This document shows positions 1 to 9,458 of a stretch of 64,000 bases of DNA, piece by piece. Each line of letters starts with the position of its first letter. Positions within the stretch are counted from its first letter, which is position 1. The stretch lies in the NCBI RefSeq assembly GCF_001590605.1, contig NZ_CP014504.1, positions 3,348,001 through 3,412,000 on the forward strand, read 5' to 3'. The stretch is from Pedobacter cryoconitis (GTDB lineage Bacteria > Bacteroidota > Bacteroidia > Sphingobacteriales > Sphingobacteriaceae). The notes beneath the pieces are model-generated. The model worked only from the letters and a program-made list of their open reading frames with translations, made no database searches and was not told the origin of the DNA. The position numbers were made by a program, and so were the translations under genes.

Positions 1-685
1 CCAAATAACTGTTTCTCAGATTTTCATTGATACCCAGAAAAACCTTTTCCGCAGCAATCGCATCAAATCCCGGGGCCAGTGTTGAATTCAGTGCCATTAC
101 CGACATATACTGATCAGGATTTTCCTTTACATATTTAAGCTTGGCCGCTACAATCTCATCGGCGATCACCTTTGCGCGCTCCTCCAACGTTTTTATATAA
201 TCCTTATCCTGTTTCTTCGCTTCTGGCTGCGCTTTAAATTCATTATCCAGTACCTTATATTTATCATAAAACGGACGCAGGTAATTGTCTACCTTACCAC
301 TCTCTTCAGTTAGCGTCGAGCCGGTAATTACAGCTTTTGAGATTGAATCTGTAGGAGTCACAAAGCTGATGTTTTCATTATCAAGAAGAAAAGATTTTGC
401 ATCTCTTTTTGGAGCTACACCACTATTCTTATTAAGCGTATGCCTGATCATGACATTTGCGTCAGTTGGCGAAGGGGTTGAACCTTTAAATTCAAATTTG
501 CCATCCACAATCATCACAGAATCCACTTTCGGCTTCCCATTGTCATTTATAATAAGAAAAGCTTTTGCAGGCTTATTCAATTTTCCTACCTGGCCTTTAA
601 CCGTATAACCGTTCTGAGCCTCAGCAAAAAGAGACAAGCTTAGCGCCATACCTATGAGCATTATTATCTTCATATTGTTTTTCAT
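1..685 (-). CDS. Secreted DUF4369/thioredoxin-family protein (3' end outside window)
   Basis: Reading leftward from an ATG at 685, an open frame continues to the window edge, so the C-terminus is missing. The start gives a lysine-containing hydrophobic signal peptide (MKNNMKIIMLIGMALSLSLF...AEAQ) followed by a beta-rich segment (GYTVKGQVGKLNKPAKAFLI...) typical of the DUF4369 domain found N-terminal to TlpA/AhpC-type thioredoxin domains in Bacteroidota. A charged helical stretch follows. The thioredoxin CxxC, if present, would lie beyond position 1. The gene begins 8 bases after the S41 protease stop, so it is probably the next gene of the same operon. Function as a periplasmic thiol-disulfide protein is family inference; the visible part has no catalytic motif. 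Confidence 0.7.
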   Translation of the reverse strand, partial: MKNNMKIIMLIGMALSLSLFAEAQNGYTVKGQVGKLNKPAKAFLIINDNGKPKVDSVMIVDGKFEFKGSTPSPTDANVMIRHTLNKNSGVAPKRDAKSFLLDNENISFVTPTDSISKAVITGSTLTEESGKVDNYLRPFYDKYKVLDNEFKAQPEAKKQDKDYIKTLEERAKVIADEIVAAKLKYVKENPDQYMSVMALNSTLAPGFDAIAAEKVFLGINENLRNSYL

Positions 686-693
686 TGTGTAAA

Positions 694-2316
694 TTATTTA
701 GTTTTTATGTTTTTTTTTGCCGATGAAGAATGATTTTCGAGCAAACGGTTATAAATTTTATTGTCATTCAGTATGGCCATTGCTTCGGTAAAAGCCTTGC
801 TTGCCTGGTTGCGTACCTGTAATTCGTATCCCCTGCCTATAAAGAGCTGGCCGGCAATTTCTGCCTTCAGCTCCAGACACAGCGCTTTTTGTGCCACCTG
901 GTTTCCAGCTTCGGGAAGAGTAATTTTGATTGTTTGGGCCTGCTTATAAAGCTGATCCAGCAGTGCCGCAGGAACTTCAAATGCCTTATTAAAAGAGGAG
1001 AAATCTTTATAAGTATTCATGAGGCGCTCACGCTGCTGCTGTACATAATCGAAAGCAATCTTGGTAGTTAGCCCGCTGTTCATCGTTTTGGCCATCCAGC
1101 TGCTGTAAATAGCAGTGTCAATAGGTACAAACTTATCCGGCATAATACCGCCTCCACCATATACAATCCGCTGACTTTTTCTGGTTTTATATTTCAGGGA
1201 ATCCGGGAAATGAATATGGCTGGCATCTGTCAGCTCTCCCGAAGCCATCCTTCGGTTGAAATCCTGAAAGTAATCCGTTTTGCTATTACCATAAGGTTTC
1301 TGTATCGATCTGCCTGAGGGGGTAAAATACCTCGCCTGGGTTAGCCTGATGACTGATCCGTCAGGTAAAGATAAACCCATCTGCATCAAGCCTTTTCCAA
1401 AACTCCGCCTGCCAATCACTACAGCGCGGTCCCAGTCCTGCAGCGCACCTGTCAGTATCTCACTCGAAGAAGCCGTACTCTCATCAATCAGCACCACCAG
1501 CTGGCCATCAGTAAATTGACCAAAGCCGCCGGTCATGTAATTATCATGTACCCCGGAGTTAGTCACCGCATAAAATACTTCGGCCCCCTTTGGGAGAAAC
1601 TCGTCCGCTACGCCGATCGCTGCCTCTACTAATCCGCCGCCATTACTTTGCAGATCGAGTATCAGCTTAGTCATCCCCTGAGCTTTCAGGCTTTTTAAAG
1701 CTTCGTCCATTTCGCGGCGTGTAGACTGGCTAAAAACAGCCAATGAGATATAACCTGTGTTTTTGTCCACCATGTAACTGGTATTGATCGACAGTTCAGC
1801 AATTGATTCACGCATCACACTCAAGTGGAGGGGCTGCTGCTGTATACGTTTAACATCCAGTTCCACTGCTTTGCCCTTTTCGCCCCTGATCATTTGCATT
1901 ACCTCCTGATTCTTCAGGGATTTCCCAAAAATGGATTTACCGTCTACGCTAATGATCTGGTCACCAAGTTTCAGACCTGCTTTTGCTGCCGGGCCGTCAG
2001 GGTTCACCCCAGTAATAAAAGTACTGTCATTCACCATTGAAAACTGAATTCCGATACCCGCGAAACTTCCGGTGAGTGACTGCTTCATCGCTTCCGCTTC
2101 TTCCCTGTTCATATAACTCGAATGTGGGTCCAGGCTGGCGAGCATCGCTTTAATCGCTGCATCTACAATGGGCTCATCCGGTACAGGATCAACATAATTC
2201 TGCTGGATCAGCGACAATGCCTTTTCCAGTTTCACTTTAGGGTTCATCTGTGCATGGGTATTTAGTGCAAATAATGAGATGCCCAATACAACTATTCTGG
2301 TTAAATTTCTTTTCAT
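694..2316 (-). CDS. S41 family C-terminal processing peptidase with PDZ domain
   Basis: 540 aa with a signal peptide ending near residue 22 (ALNTHAQ), so exported. Order of parts: N-terminal helical region (LSLIQQNYVDPV, LDPHSSYM), PDZ domain about residues 82-155 (GIGIQF...PAAKAGLKLGDQIISVDG), then the S41 tail-specific protease core with DLQSNGGG near 221-228. The catalytic Ser is in STASSSEI (Ser283 or 284) and the Lys is Lys308 in SFGKG. The C-terminal about 130 residues are a less conserved helical region. It follows the 662-aa thioredoxin protein by 2 bases, so the two are probably co-transcribed and translationally coupled. Likely cleaves exported substrates in the periplasm; the substrate is unknown. 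Family assignment is secure. Confidence 0.93.
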   Translation of the reverse strand: MKRNLTRIVVLGISLFALNTHAQMNPKVKLEKALSLIQQNYVDPVPDEPIVDAAIKAMLASLDPHSSYMNREEAEAMKQSLTGSFAGIGIQFSMVNDSTFITGVNPDGPAAKAGLKLGDQIISVDGKSIFGKSLKNQEVMQMIRGEKGKAVELDVKRIQQQPLHLSVMRESIAELSINTSYMVDKNTGYISLAVFSQSTRREMDEALKSLKAQGMTKLILDLQSNGGGLVEAAIGVADEFLPKGAEVFYAVTNSGVHDNYMTGGFGQFTDGQLVVLIDESTASSSEILTGALQDWDRAVVIGRRSFGKGLMQMGLSLPDGSVIRLTQARYFTPSGRSIQKPYGNSKTDYFQDFNRRMASGELTDASHIHFPDSLKYKTRKSQRIVYGGGGIMPDKFVPIDTAIYSSWMAKTMNSGLTTKIAFDYVQQQRERLMNTYKDFSSFNKAFEVPAALLDQLYKQAQTIKITLPEAGNQVAQKALCLELKAEIAGQLFIGRGYELQVRNQASKAFTEAMAILNDNKIYNRLLENHSSSAKKNIKTK

Positions 2317-2318
2317 CT

Positions 2319-4307
2319 TTATTTCTCTGTACGTAAAATTTCTATCGCCATTGCCAGCTCATCTTTCAGCTCACTCGGACTGCCGCCATAACCCTCAGAA
2401 CTATATCTGACTATACCGTTTTTCACAATGATCTTTCTTGGGATTCCGCCCGATTTGAATAAAGGGGTCAGGCTTTTGAATACCTTGCTTTGTTCACCGT
2501 TATCTCCAACAGCATCATGCAGGAGTTTAAAACGGTACCCCTGAGACTTCACATAATTAACCGACTTAGCTTTATAATCCCCAAACTGCATCGTTCCTAT
2601 CATATAAATCTCAACTTGAGGGTCTTTGGTATATTGATCGATCAGCAGTTGCATCCCCGGGAAAGCCATGATGCATGGACGGCACCAGGTGGCCCAGAAA
2701 TCAATCACTACGATTTTGTCTTTCCAATCAGATGAATTTACAAAACCGCCATCTGCACTTTCCAGCGTGAAAGGCGGTAATGGATAGCTGACCATACCAG
2801 CCATTACATGAGCACGCATTTCGGCTTTTTTATCCTCTGGTATCAATGCCGACAAATATTTTTCGTATCCTTCAACACTACCTTTGTGCTGATCCATATA
2901 AATCTGTTTCATTTCCACAAACATGGCCGGTGTAACCGCATTTGCTTTAACACTGGCTTCCAGCAATGCAAAAACTGCTTTGCTCTCTCCCATTTCCTCC
3001 AGCATCTTCATGTGCATTTCATTCAGGTCTGCATTTCCGTACTGTCCCTTTGGAGAAAGATTTTTGAAAGCCGCGAGCCCGTCCTGGTAATTTTTCGTCG
3101 CATAAGCCAGGCTGATATGCGTAAAAATCCGGTCATCAAGCTGATTGTCCGCATTTGCCTGCTCCTTCTTTACATCGCCTCCAAAATCCTCACGGTAAGA
3201 GCCATCTGTCCTTCTTTCAAACAGGTAGGGCAGAATTTTTCTACTCAATTCGAACAGCACCTTTTTATCCCCGTTATTTGTCATTTCAGACTTGGTCAGG
3301 TTCCAGCGGTAAACTTCATTGGCAGTCTTGAAATCGAAGGCTTTAAACATCGCCAGGAACTGATCATAGTGCTTGCTGCTAAAATAATTTACTTCCAGGC
3401 CGGTATGTATAGTATAATAGATAAATGCCTGTTTGTTGGGATGCTGTATCCATTCCTGATAAGGAAAATCTTTCAGAAAATTTTCTGCCGCGTTACGATA
3501 GCCTTCATCCGTTTTCTGTGTAGCTACCCGGTTATAGGCAATAAACCTTGCAGTACTGCCCTTTGGATACTTCTTGAATATGATTTGCTCTACTTTTGCA
3601 GCTTGTTCAGCAGAGTGGAGGTTAAACGCATAGTAACGCTGAATCGCTGCCAGCAAGTCCTCATCAATCTTCTTGTTTTTCAATTCATGCTGTAATACCT
3701 GGTCTGCAAAACTTTTGAACTTTGCTTCATCCATGGTATTCTTTTTCAGCTCAAGATAGTCTGCCAGATACCTGCTTACAGCTGATCCTTTGATGGCAAA
3801 TTCTCTGGTTAAAAGCGAATCAATTTTGCCTGCACTCAAAACAGGGTTCACATAGCCATTTAAAAGCATATTGCTGTTTGGTGTAATAAACCTGGCTTCA
3901 GCAATATAGGTTCCCGGAGCAGTTTTTTTATTGGTTGACAGTACAGCAGTATAGAAACCGCGGCCATGATTGTTGTCCGATGCCTCTATTTTTTCTTCTG
4001 TTCCCTGAAAGAATTTTACCGCTGCAAATACTGCGTTTGCGGGGAATTGATAGCTTGCGGTCCACAGGTTATTGACTTTAGTCATCAACAGGGTGCTGCT
4101 TCGCCATTCTGACCCCTCACTCCAGATTAAGCTGCCAGAGATCTGGTCACTAAACTCCAGGTCTCCGCCTTTAGGGTCATATTGCAGGTCAGCCTGCTGA
4201 CCTGCTACAGGTGATTTTGGAGACCAGCTGAGTTGCTGTGCGACCGACCGGTTGCTGAAAAAGATGCATAGCAATAGCCAGCATATACTTGCGATATGTT
4301 TATTCAT
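2319..4307 (-). CDS. TlpA-like thioredoxin-fold protein with large N-terminal region
   Basis: 662 aa, signal peptide about residues 1-23 (LLCIFFSNRSVAQQ). The first about 500 residues are a long helical, repeat-like region with a beta N-terminus. The C-terminal about 150 residues form a TlpA/AhpC-type thioredoxin domain: VVIDFWATWCRPC with the redox Cys pair near 540/543, a downstream VEIYMIGTMQF strand and a cis-Pro region (GGIPRKIIV). Expected to act as a periplasmic thiol oxidoreductase. It lies 17 bases downstream of the susD stop and 2 bases before the S41 protease, so it belongs to the SusCD operon. The role of the N-terminal region is not known to me. Confidence 0.88.
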   Translation of the reverse strand: MNKHIASICWLLLCIFFSNRSVAQQLSWSPKSPVAGQQADLQYDPKGGDLEFSDQISGSLIWSEGSEWRSSTLLMTKVNNLWTASYQFPANAVFAAVKFFQGTEEKIEASDNNHGRGFYTAVLSTNKKTAPGTYIAEARFITPNSNMLLNGYVNPVLSAGKIDSLLTREFAIKGSAVSRYLADYLELKKNTMDEAKFKSFADQVLQHELKNKKIDEDLLAAIQRYYAFNLHSAEQAAKVEQIIFKKYPKGSTARFIAYNRVATQKTDEGYRNAAENFLKDFPYQEWIQHPNKQAFIYYTIHTGLEVNYFSSKHYDQFLAMFKAFDFKTANEVYRWNLTKSEMTNNGDKKVLFELSRKILPYLFERRTDGSYREDFGGDVKKEQANADNQLDDRIFTHISLAYATKNYQDGLAAFKNLSPKGQYGNADLNEMHMKMLEEMGESKAVFALLEASVKANAVTPAMFVEMKQIYMDQHKGSVEGYEKYLSALIPEDKKAEMRAHVMAGMVSYPLPPFTLESADGGFVNSSDWKDKIVVIDFWATWCRPCIMAFPGMQLLIDQYTKDPQVEIYMIGTMQFGDYKAKSVNYVKSQGYRFKLLHDAVGDNGEQSKVFKSLTPLFKSGGIPRKIIVKNGIVRYSSEGYGGSPSELKDELAMAIEILRTEK

Positions 4308-4324
4308 GTTGTGATTTGTGTCGT

Positions 4325-5698
4325 TTATCTTGGGTTTTGTTCTAATTCAGGACTAAGTAAGATATACTTGTCCCCTATCGGAAAAATATACCTGTTACTG
4401 TTAGGTGCAAGCGTATACGTCTGGTTCTTAAATGTTCTGGTTTTGGTTTGTGCAAATGCCGGATCCAGGTTCAGGCGTTTCTGGTCAAACCATCTCATTC
4501 CACTGCCAACAAACTCTTTGCGCTTTTCGTCTATCACTGTTTGTAACGCGGCATCGGCAGTGCCGGTCGGCAGATCTGTATAATCCGCAGGAAGAAAACG
4601 TTTTTTGCGTAAATTATTGACCATGCTAATTGCTGATGTGGCATTTCCGGCACGTGCAAGGCATTCCGCTTTAACGAGCATCATTTCAGGGACAGAAGGA
4701 CCATTGACGATCACAAACTCACCGTTTAGCAGATATCTTGAATATGCCCTTCCTGTAAACGTGCCACTGAATGAACGCCCAAAAACTGATCTTGCACCTG
4801 TAAAAATCTGGTAGCGAAGATCTCTTGTGCCCATAGAAGTCAGCAAATCATTACTGATAGAGACTGCTGTAACAGTTACCCCTGTAGTTTTAGACAATAA
4901 CACTTCAGGATCATTCAGCCTTGTAGGTACCGTACCCGGAGCAGTTGCATATTTTTGGAGATCAAGCAATGTACTTTGCAGGGTCAATGAACTGTCCGCA
5001 TATAATCCGGCCCGGTTAAAATCACGCATATTCAGGTAAGTTCTCGACAGGATCGCATAAGCGGAAACCTTTGCAGGTTTCATATTGTAATCTGGTAGTG
5101 CAGGCAGCCTGGAAACAGATTCCGTCAGGTCCTTTTGAATCTGAGCGTATACCGCTGCTACCGGCTGACGCTTTAAGCTGGTATACAAATTTGGTGTAAG
5201 CAATAAAGGAACACCTAAATCAGTCGATGAAGTGGCTGAATTATATTGTTTTCCATACATATTTACCAATATCAGATAAGCATAAGCACGGTGCACAAGC
5301 GCCTCTGCATAAATCTGTTCTTTATCTGCGTTTGTTCCGCCCTGTGAATCACGCACACCGGCAATAACTTCATTACAGGTATAAATAGTTTTATAGAGCC
5401 CGTTCCAATCGCTGTCACCTTGTGAATCACTGGTATATTTAGCTGACCAGGTATATACATTACTTTGTATATCGTCCATCGCAAGAATTCGCGAAGGATC
5501 TGTGATTTCGGTATCATCACCAGAAAAGATGGGGTAACTGCATGTACCTTCAAGATTCTGGATGTTATTCATTACATACCTGAAATCAGTCGTATATTTG
5601 AGTGTTCTTACATTCTTTTGTTCAATTTCTACATATTTTCTGCAACCTGTCCCAAAAATTAAGAGTGTTGCAAATAGTATTAAATATTTTGTTCTCAT
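4325..5698 (-). CDS. SusD/RagB family outer-membrane lipoprotein
   Basis: 457 aa with a lipoprotein signal (LIFGTGCRKY, lipidated Cys19). N-terminal SusD-like features include the helical TPR-type region (EQIYAEALVHRAYAYLILVNMYG) and YNSATSSTDLGVPLLL. The C-terminal RagB/SusD part has VPEMMLVKAECLARAGN, ANNLRKKRF-type and VIDEKRKEFVGSGMRWFDQKRLN motifs. It sits 8 bases after susC, as is standard for SusCD pairs, and would form the surface lid of the SusC channel. The ligand cannot be told from sequence; no glycoside hydrolase lies in this operon, so a non-glycan ligand such as a peptide is possible. Confidence 0.95.
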   Translation of the reverse strand: MRTKYLILFATLLIFGTGCRKYVEIEQKNVRTLKYTTDFRYVMNNIQNLEGTCSYPIFSGDDTEITDPSRILAMDDIQSNVYTWSAKYTSDSQGDSDWNGLYKTIYTCNEVIAGVRDSQGGTNADKEQIYAEALVHRAYAYLILVNMYGKQYNSATSSTDLGVPLLLTPNLYTSLKRQPVAAVYAQIQKDLTESVSRLPALPDYNMKPAKVSAYAILSRTYLNMRDFNRAGLYADSSLTLQSTLLDLQKYATAPGTVPTRLNDPEVLLSKTTGVTVTAVSISNDLLTSMGTRDLRYQIFTGARSVFGRSFSGTFTGRAYSRYLLNGEFVIVNGPSVPEMMLVKAECLARAGNATSAISMVNNLRKKRFLPADYTDLPTGTADAALQTVIDEKRKEFVGSGMRWFDQKRLNLDPAFAQTKTRTFKNQTYTLAPNSNRYIFPIGDKYILLSPELEQNPR

Positions 5699-5706
5699 GT
5701 TTTCCT

Positions 5707-8700
5707 TTAAAATGAAGCGTTCAATCCAAATACATAACTCTGTGTTGGTGGGAGGCCACTAAATTTGACCGTATTGACATATTCCGGATCAATTCCATCT
5801 TTATTTGCTCTCCAGATCAACCCCAGGTTCCTTACATTCGCAGAGATGGTCAGTGATTTGATCATACCCGCAGGAAGCATTCTTTGCGGAACCACATAGC
5901 CTAGTGAAACCTGTTGCAGTCTGATATTGTCTGCCTTGCGAACCAGCAGATCAGAGTTTGAATATCTGTTAATGCTGCTAAAGTTCACATCGCTCAGTCC
6001 CGGTACATTGGTTGTAGCTTCATCCCCAGGGTTTCTCCAGCGTAATGCAAGATCTGCGTTTCTGCCAAGCACGCCGGAGAAATTCCCCTGAAATGTTGGA
6101 TAGCTATCAAGTGACGTCTTGGTAAACACATGACCAAAGTATCCGGTAATTTGTACGTTAGCTTCAAACTGACCATAACGGAAGGTGTTCATAAAGCCAG
6201 CTGTATAAGGAGCTACCTGTCTGCCAGCATATTTGAGATCCTGTTTGGTAAATGCTGAAGTTAAGTTTGTCGTGCTGGAGATAATATTGTTATTACGGTC
6301 ATAGATCTGAGATTGTCCTTTGTTATCCAAACCTGCCCAACGATATACATAAAGGGAGCCTAGCGGCATACCAGCTACAGTACTACCGCTTCCGGCAAGA
6401 GAACTGGCATTATTTTCATAACGTACGTCAGTAACCTTATTTGTATTATAAGAGAAATTAAGGGTTGATTTCCAGCTGAACATACCAGCGTGAAGCACTT
6501 CACTGTTCAGTCCGAACTCATAACCATTGCCATTTAGCGTTCCACTGTTGAATACCAGGGATGACCAGCCGTAAGTAGCATTATAGGGGTAATTACTCAA
6601 AATCCCGGAGGTACGTTTTTTGTAAATGTCAAATGTACCTGATAGTTTGTTGTGGAATAAGTTAAAGTCCAGTCCAAGGTTATACGAGCGGGTAGTTTCC
6701 CAACTCAATGCTGAGTTTGCCGGAGTGCTGATGTTGGCCAAAGGCTGCCCGGTGCGCTGATCTGTACCTGTTATATCAATTAATGTCAGATTGGTTCCGC
6801 TAAGCGGGATAGAACCTGCAGTTCCTACTGTTGCACGTACCGAAAGATTATTGATCCATTTTATATCCGACAAAAAGTCCTCTCTAGTAGCATTCCACCT
6901 TACACCAGCAGACCAGAATGGTTTAGCTCGTTTAGATCTGTCCAGCCCAAGCTGCGTGTAATCGTCAAACCTTACGCTACCAGTAGCGAAATATTTATCA
7001 TTGAATGCATAAGAGGCATTACTATAATAAGAAAGATAGCGTTTACGGGTCTGCAATATGCCACTCAGATTTTGGCCCAGGTTGCTTGAGTAACCATAAA
7101 ATGTCATGTATTGATCCGTAGGATTTGCCGCGCCAATCCCCCCTGTGTCCTCGTTATATCCATAACGTGTCTCATTAGTCCTGGTACTACCTGTTTCCCT
7201 GATCTCTGCACCTGCGATAATATTCACATGATGTATATTGTGAAGGGTGAAATCAGAATTCAGCTGACCGCGGAGTCCGGTATCATAAGAGTTTTCATTA
7301 GCGGTATAAATTTTGCCGCCATAAGGTACATTATATACCAGTTTACCATTCGTAACCACAGTTCCTGTATTGACAAGAATCCTTGAATTATAACTATTTA
7401 GCTCATCCAGCATAGTGTTGTAACCTATCTGACGCTGACTGGATATGGAAACATCTGCGTTCAGCCAGCTGGTAATCTTTCCGTTCAGCCCGGCATTGAA
7501 CCTGAATACATTATTCTTACTGGTATAGTTTGAATAGTTCAGCTGATCCACTGCATTGTAGCCAAAAGGAAGATAGCCTTGTGCAGTATAACTATCTGCT
7601 ATAGATTGCCTGAAAATATTAGTCCGGAAAATCGGATTGCCACTTGCATCCAGAAGCAGATCATAAGGTCTCAATGACGTTAAGTTGCTGGATAAAGCAT
7701 CTACACCGCTGCTATTATAAATACTTTTGGAGTATTGGTAATTCAGCAGTGTCCGTAAGGTAATGCGCTTGTTCAGAAAGCTGGTAGAAGTGTTGGCATT
7801 TAAAAATGCATTTTCTCCCACATTCTTTTTAAATACCGGGACATCTTTAACATATCCGCCTGATACATAATAGTTGCTATGTTCAGTACCACCTGAATAG
7901 GAAAGATTATACTGATTATTGATCGCGTTCTGCATCAGATTATCTTCAATCTGTTGCTGTCCGTTTCTGGAAGAAATTTCTGCCAGGGCTGCATCCCTCT
8001 GCTGCACTGTTGCTGTGCCCCGCTTTACCTTAAACATCCATTCTGTAGCCTCACTGTTATTTTGCGCATAAATTTCATTACCAGGAGTGGCCAGGGCAGG
8101 ATCCGTAATAAATCCCTTATCTACCATTTCCTGCTCCAGATTCACATATTGGGCGCTATTCATCCATTTTAGTTTGGATAAAGAAGGGTTTTTGGAGATG
8201 CCGAATACATAGCTAAAGTTTAGTGAAGGATTAGAAGCCTTACCTTTCTTGGTATCAATTACAATTACGCCATTAGCTGCCCTGGATCCCCAGATAGAAG
8301 TAGCCGAAGCATCCTTAAGAAAAGTAATCTGTTCGATATCAGCTATATTCAGGTTGCTGATGATCGGATTTCCAAATGTACTTCCTGTTCTTTGGGTAAG
8401 TGTTGGCTGGTCACTTGAATTGATCATCACAAATCCATCAATAACGATCAGCGGTAAACCTCCATTGCCACCATAATTGTTTACGCCCCTGATCTGGACC
8501 GTATTATTCTTAACGTCGAATTTAACACCAGGAACTTTACCTTCCAGCCTATCCATCAGGTTCACTGCCGGAGTTTTGGCCAGTTCCTCGCTGGATACCA
8601 CCGTATAGGCACCTGCAACACGATCTCTACTAATCTTTTGGTATCCTGTGGAGACCACATTTATTTCTTTCAGATCTGCCTGTACCGGTCTCATAATGAC

Positions 8701-9309
8701 CAGAGCCGGCGAACCGCTTTTCCTGTCAACGAAGATCTCTTCAGTTTTGTTCCCAACATACGTGATCTGCAAAACGAGCCCATTTTTAGGGATATTAGTA
8801 ATCAGCACCTCTCCTTTTGAATTGGTAGTATACATTTTGTTCCGTGTCTTGTCGTAAACATTTGCTCCCGGGAGCAAACGGCCGACAGAATCCTGTACAA
8901 TGATCCTGACTTCTTCAGCAATCACCGCTTCGGCAATACGTTCTGTGAGCGTCCGCTCTTTAATGACAATAGTACGTCCTTCAAATGAAAAGCCAAGCGA
9001 TTGAGCAACAAGTGATTGCTGAATGGCCTCAAAAACAGAAACACCTTTTACATTGATACTGACAGGTTTCGCATGCAGTACCGCATCAAGATCATAAATG
9101 ATCGAATAGCCGGTTTGCTTGCGTATTTCACGCAGCACATGTTCCAGTGAAGCATTTTTCTCGACCATTGTCACTTTCTGGGCCATCGTAGATGCGCTCA
9201 ACTGCATGAAAGCAACCAGTAAAATCAGGACAGTCAATCGCATAACAAGGAGAAATCTATAGACGTACGCATGACGTACCTCAAAATTTAAAGTAAAATT
9301 TTTATACAT
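5707..9309 (-). CDS. SusC/RagA family TonB-dependent outer-membrane transporter with STN domain
   Basis: 1200 aa. Residues 1-43 hold a long signal region. An STN (secretin/TonB short N-terminal) domain follows at about 50-115 (NASLEHVLREIRKQTGYSIIYD...IQQSLVAQSLGFSFEG), a carboxypeptidase-regulatory-like domain at about 135-205 and a plug domain (NVVSTGYQKISRDRVAGAY...LMDRLEGKVPGVKF...FLKDASATSIWGSRAANGVIVIDTKKG). The C-terminal barrel ends in a phenylalanine (FGLNASF). The STN domain marks it as a transducer that signals to FecR, whose gene is immediately upstream. It imports an unknown ligand together with the SusD partner, energised by TonB. Confidence 0.96.
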   Translation of the reverse strand: MYKNFTLNFEVRHAYVYRFLLVMRLTVLILLVAFMQLSASTMAQKVTMVEKNASLEHVLREIRKQTGYSIIYDLDAVLHAKPVSINVKGVSVFEAIQQSLVAQSLGFSFEGRTIVIKERTLTERIAEAVIAEEVRIIVQDSVGRLLPGANVYDKTRNKMYTTNSKGEVLITNIPKNGLVLQITYVGNKTEEIFVDRKSGSPALVIMRPVQADLKEINVVSTGYQKISRDRVAGAYTVVSSEELAKTPAVNLMDRLEGKVPGVKFDVKNNTVQIRGVNNYGGNGGLPLIVIDGFVMINSSDQPTLTQRTGSTFGNPIISNLNIADIEQITFLKDASATSIWGSRAANGVIVIDTKKGKASNPSLNFSYVFGISKNPSLSKLKWMNSAQYVNLEQEMVDKGFITDPALATPGNEIYAQNNSEATEWMFKVKRGTATVQQRDAALAEISSRNGQQQIEDNLMQNAINNQYNLSYSGGTEHSNYYVSGGYVKDVPVFKKNVGENAFLNANTSTSFLNKRITLRTLLNYQYSKSIYNSSGVDALSSNLTSLRPYDLLLDASGNPIFRTNIFRQSIADSYTAQGYLPFGYNAVDQLNYSNYTSKNNVFRFNAGLNGKITSWLNADVSISSQRQIGYNTMLDELNSYNSRILVNTGTVVTNGKLVYNVPYGGKIYTANENSYDTGLRGQLNSDFTLHNIHHVNIIAGAEIRETGSTRTNETRYGYNEDTGGIGAANPTDQYMTFYGYSSNLGQNLSGILQTRKRYLSYYSNASYAFNDKYFATGSVRFDDYTQLGLDRSKRAKPFWSAGVRWNATREDFLSDIKWINNLSVRATVGTAGSIPLSGTNLTLIDITGTDQRTGQPLANISTPANSALSWETTRSYNLGLDFNLFHNKLSGTFDIYKKRTSGILSNYPYNATYGWSSLVFNSGTLNGNGYEFGLNSEVLHAGMFSWKSTLNFSYNTNKVTDVRYENNASSLAGSGSTVAGMPLGSLYVYRWAGLDNKGQSQIYDRNNNIISSTTNLTSAFTKQDLKYAGRQVAPYTAGFMNTFRYGQFEANVQITGYFGHVFTKTSLDSYPTFQGNFSGVLGRNADLALRWRNPGDEATTNVPGLSDVNFSSINRYSNSDLLVRKADNIRLQQVSLGYVVPQRMLPAGMIKSLTISANVRNLGLIWRANKDGIDPEYVNTVKFSGLPPTQSYVFGLNASF

Positions 9310-9409
9310 TTGTTAAGGTTTGGTTACGCAGATGCCCATGTTTTCGAAGGCAGAGCAAATGCACAGGTTAATTAGTTGATATTTAATATTGACACCCGCC
9401 AGATTCAAG

Positions 9410-9435
9410 ACCAGAAGTGTTTCAGCACTTCTGGT
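9410..9435. repeat. Perfect 10-bp inverted repeat between fecR and susC
   Basis: Arms ACCAGAAGTG (9410-9419) and CACTTCTGGT (9426-9435) are perfect complements separated by 6 bases. On the plus strand a T-rich run follows (TATTTTCT), but all genes here are on the minus strand, where no T-run follows. It sits 23 bases after the fecR stop and about 100 bases before susC, so it could be an RNA stem that attenuates or stabilises the boundary between the regulator and transporter transcripts. A standard rho-independent terminator in gene orientation is not supported. Confidence 0.5.
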
Positions 9436-9458
9436 TATTTTCTATGTGGGTATGTAGT

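Noticed and set aside
2808..3695. 295-codon plus-strand ORF opposite the thioredoxin protein
   Set aside because: Antisense shadow of a well-supported gene; composition rich in Cys, Phe and His as expected of a shadow frame.
9410..9435. Rho-independent terminator for fecR
   Set aside because: The T-run lies on the plus strand, opposite to the direction of the genes here; kept as an inverted repeat only.
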